Source of the DNA: CAZFYZ01 sp964523735
GTDB lineage: Bacteria; Armatimonadota; UBA5829
Length of the DNA stretch: 5,946 nucleotides
Reading direction: 5' to 3'
Assembly (NCBI GenBank): GCA_964523735.1
Contig: CAZFYZ010000180.1
Location: forward strand, 1 to 5,946
The position numbers were made by a program, and so were the translations under genes. Positions 5,847 through 5,946 of this stretch are shown here, piece by piece. Within the stretch, counting starts at the first letter, position 1, and each line of letters opens with the position of its first letter. A model generated the notes under the pieces. The model ran no database searches. It was not told where the DNA came from and saw only the letters and a program-made list of their open reading frames with translations.

Positions 5847-5946
5847 GTGAGCGACGCGCTCAACATCGAGCAGCGACTCCAGACACTGGAGGATCAAGAG
5901 CGAGGCGTTCACGAAGGAGATCCTATCTGCGATGCACCTGTCTGCG
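5847..5946 (+). CDS. Probable start of the IS66 large transposase (TnpC), partial
   Basis: GTG 5847 opens a frame reading VSDALNIEQRLQTLEDQE, like the N-terminal coiled coil of IS66 transposases (M-S-D-A-x-x-I-E-Q-R-L-x-x-L-E). Position directly after tnpB is as expected for the family. After residue 18 the frame turns into RGVHEGDPICDAPVC, which no longer resembles the coiled coil, while the +1 frame reads EAFTKEILSAMHLSA and looks more protein-like. Either the transposase is frameshifted near 5900, or the element has been cut and another coding sequence joined there. No clear ribosome site precedes GTG. The window ends after 33 codons. Confidence 0.4.
   Translation, partial: MSDALNIEQRLQTLEDQERGVHEGDPICDAPVC

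Larger units (their letters stand above)
5460..5946 (+). mobile_element. IS66-family insertion sequence, left-truncated or with undetected tnpA
   Basis: The tnpB gene and the probable start of the large transposase, in the family order and spacing, mark an IS66-type element continuing past the right edge. Without recognisable tnpA or an inverted repeat, the left boundary is only approximate. It lies beside the 5' side of the caspase operon, so it may have moved into, or helped carry, the accessory module. Confidence 0.7.

Noticed and set aside
1..5946. CRISPR arrays, tRNA/rRNA genes and long direct repeats
   Set aside because: Looked for on both strands by eye; no regularly spaced repeats or RNA gene signatures were seen.

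Overview
This window looks like a piece of a high-GC bacterial chromosome in which a lower-GC accessory module sits between a decayed housekeeping gene and an IS66-type insertion sequence. A myxobacterium (Myxococcota) is my best guess, from the G/C-rich third codon positions at the left end, the IS66 fragment and the caspase/EACC1-type gene content. No marker in the window settles the taxonomy. GC was judged by eye, not computed.

Layout, left to right. (1) Bases 3-752 (+): the C-terminal part of an unrecognised protein, cut by the window edge. (2) Bases 803-1183 (-): a degraded fragment of ribonuclease PH (rph), recognisable from the N-terminus to the start of the GGTRT phosphate-site motif, where homology stops abruptly. 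(3) Bases 1184-1364: no assignable gene. (4) Bases 1365-1757 (+): a 130-aa single-pass membrane protein that resembles the effector-associated constant component EACC1 family. (5) Bases 1775-5024 (-): a two-gene operon read towards EACC1. Its first gene encodes a 789-aa protein with an N-terminal caspase-like protease (His96/Cys145), a MinD/ParA-like ATPase (KGGAGKST and DADMEATGL motifs) and a two-helix membrane anchor. The second gene overlaps it by 32 bases and encodes a 303-aa polytopic membrane protein with an N-terminal Cys3His cluster. (6) Bases 5025-5459: leader region of that operon, with a possible small ORF behind a near-perfect Shine-Dalgarno sequence. (7) Bases 5460-5946 (+): IS66 tnpB, lacking an obvious start codon, then the probable start of the large IS66 transposase, cut by the window end.

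How the genes may work together (inference). A caspase joined to a P-loop ATPase and fixed to the inner membrane, a partner membrane protein translated from the same message, and a neighbouring EACC1-like protein together fit the pattern of NTP-dependent biological conflict or programmed-death systems, which are common in multicellular bacteria. The ATPase would act as the switch, the caspase as the effector and the membrane proteins as sensor or anchor. The caspase, ATPase and membrane parts are clear from sequence; the defence role is not proven here.
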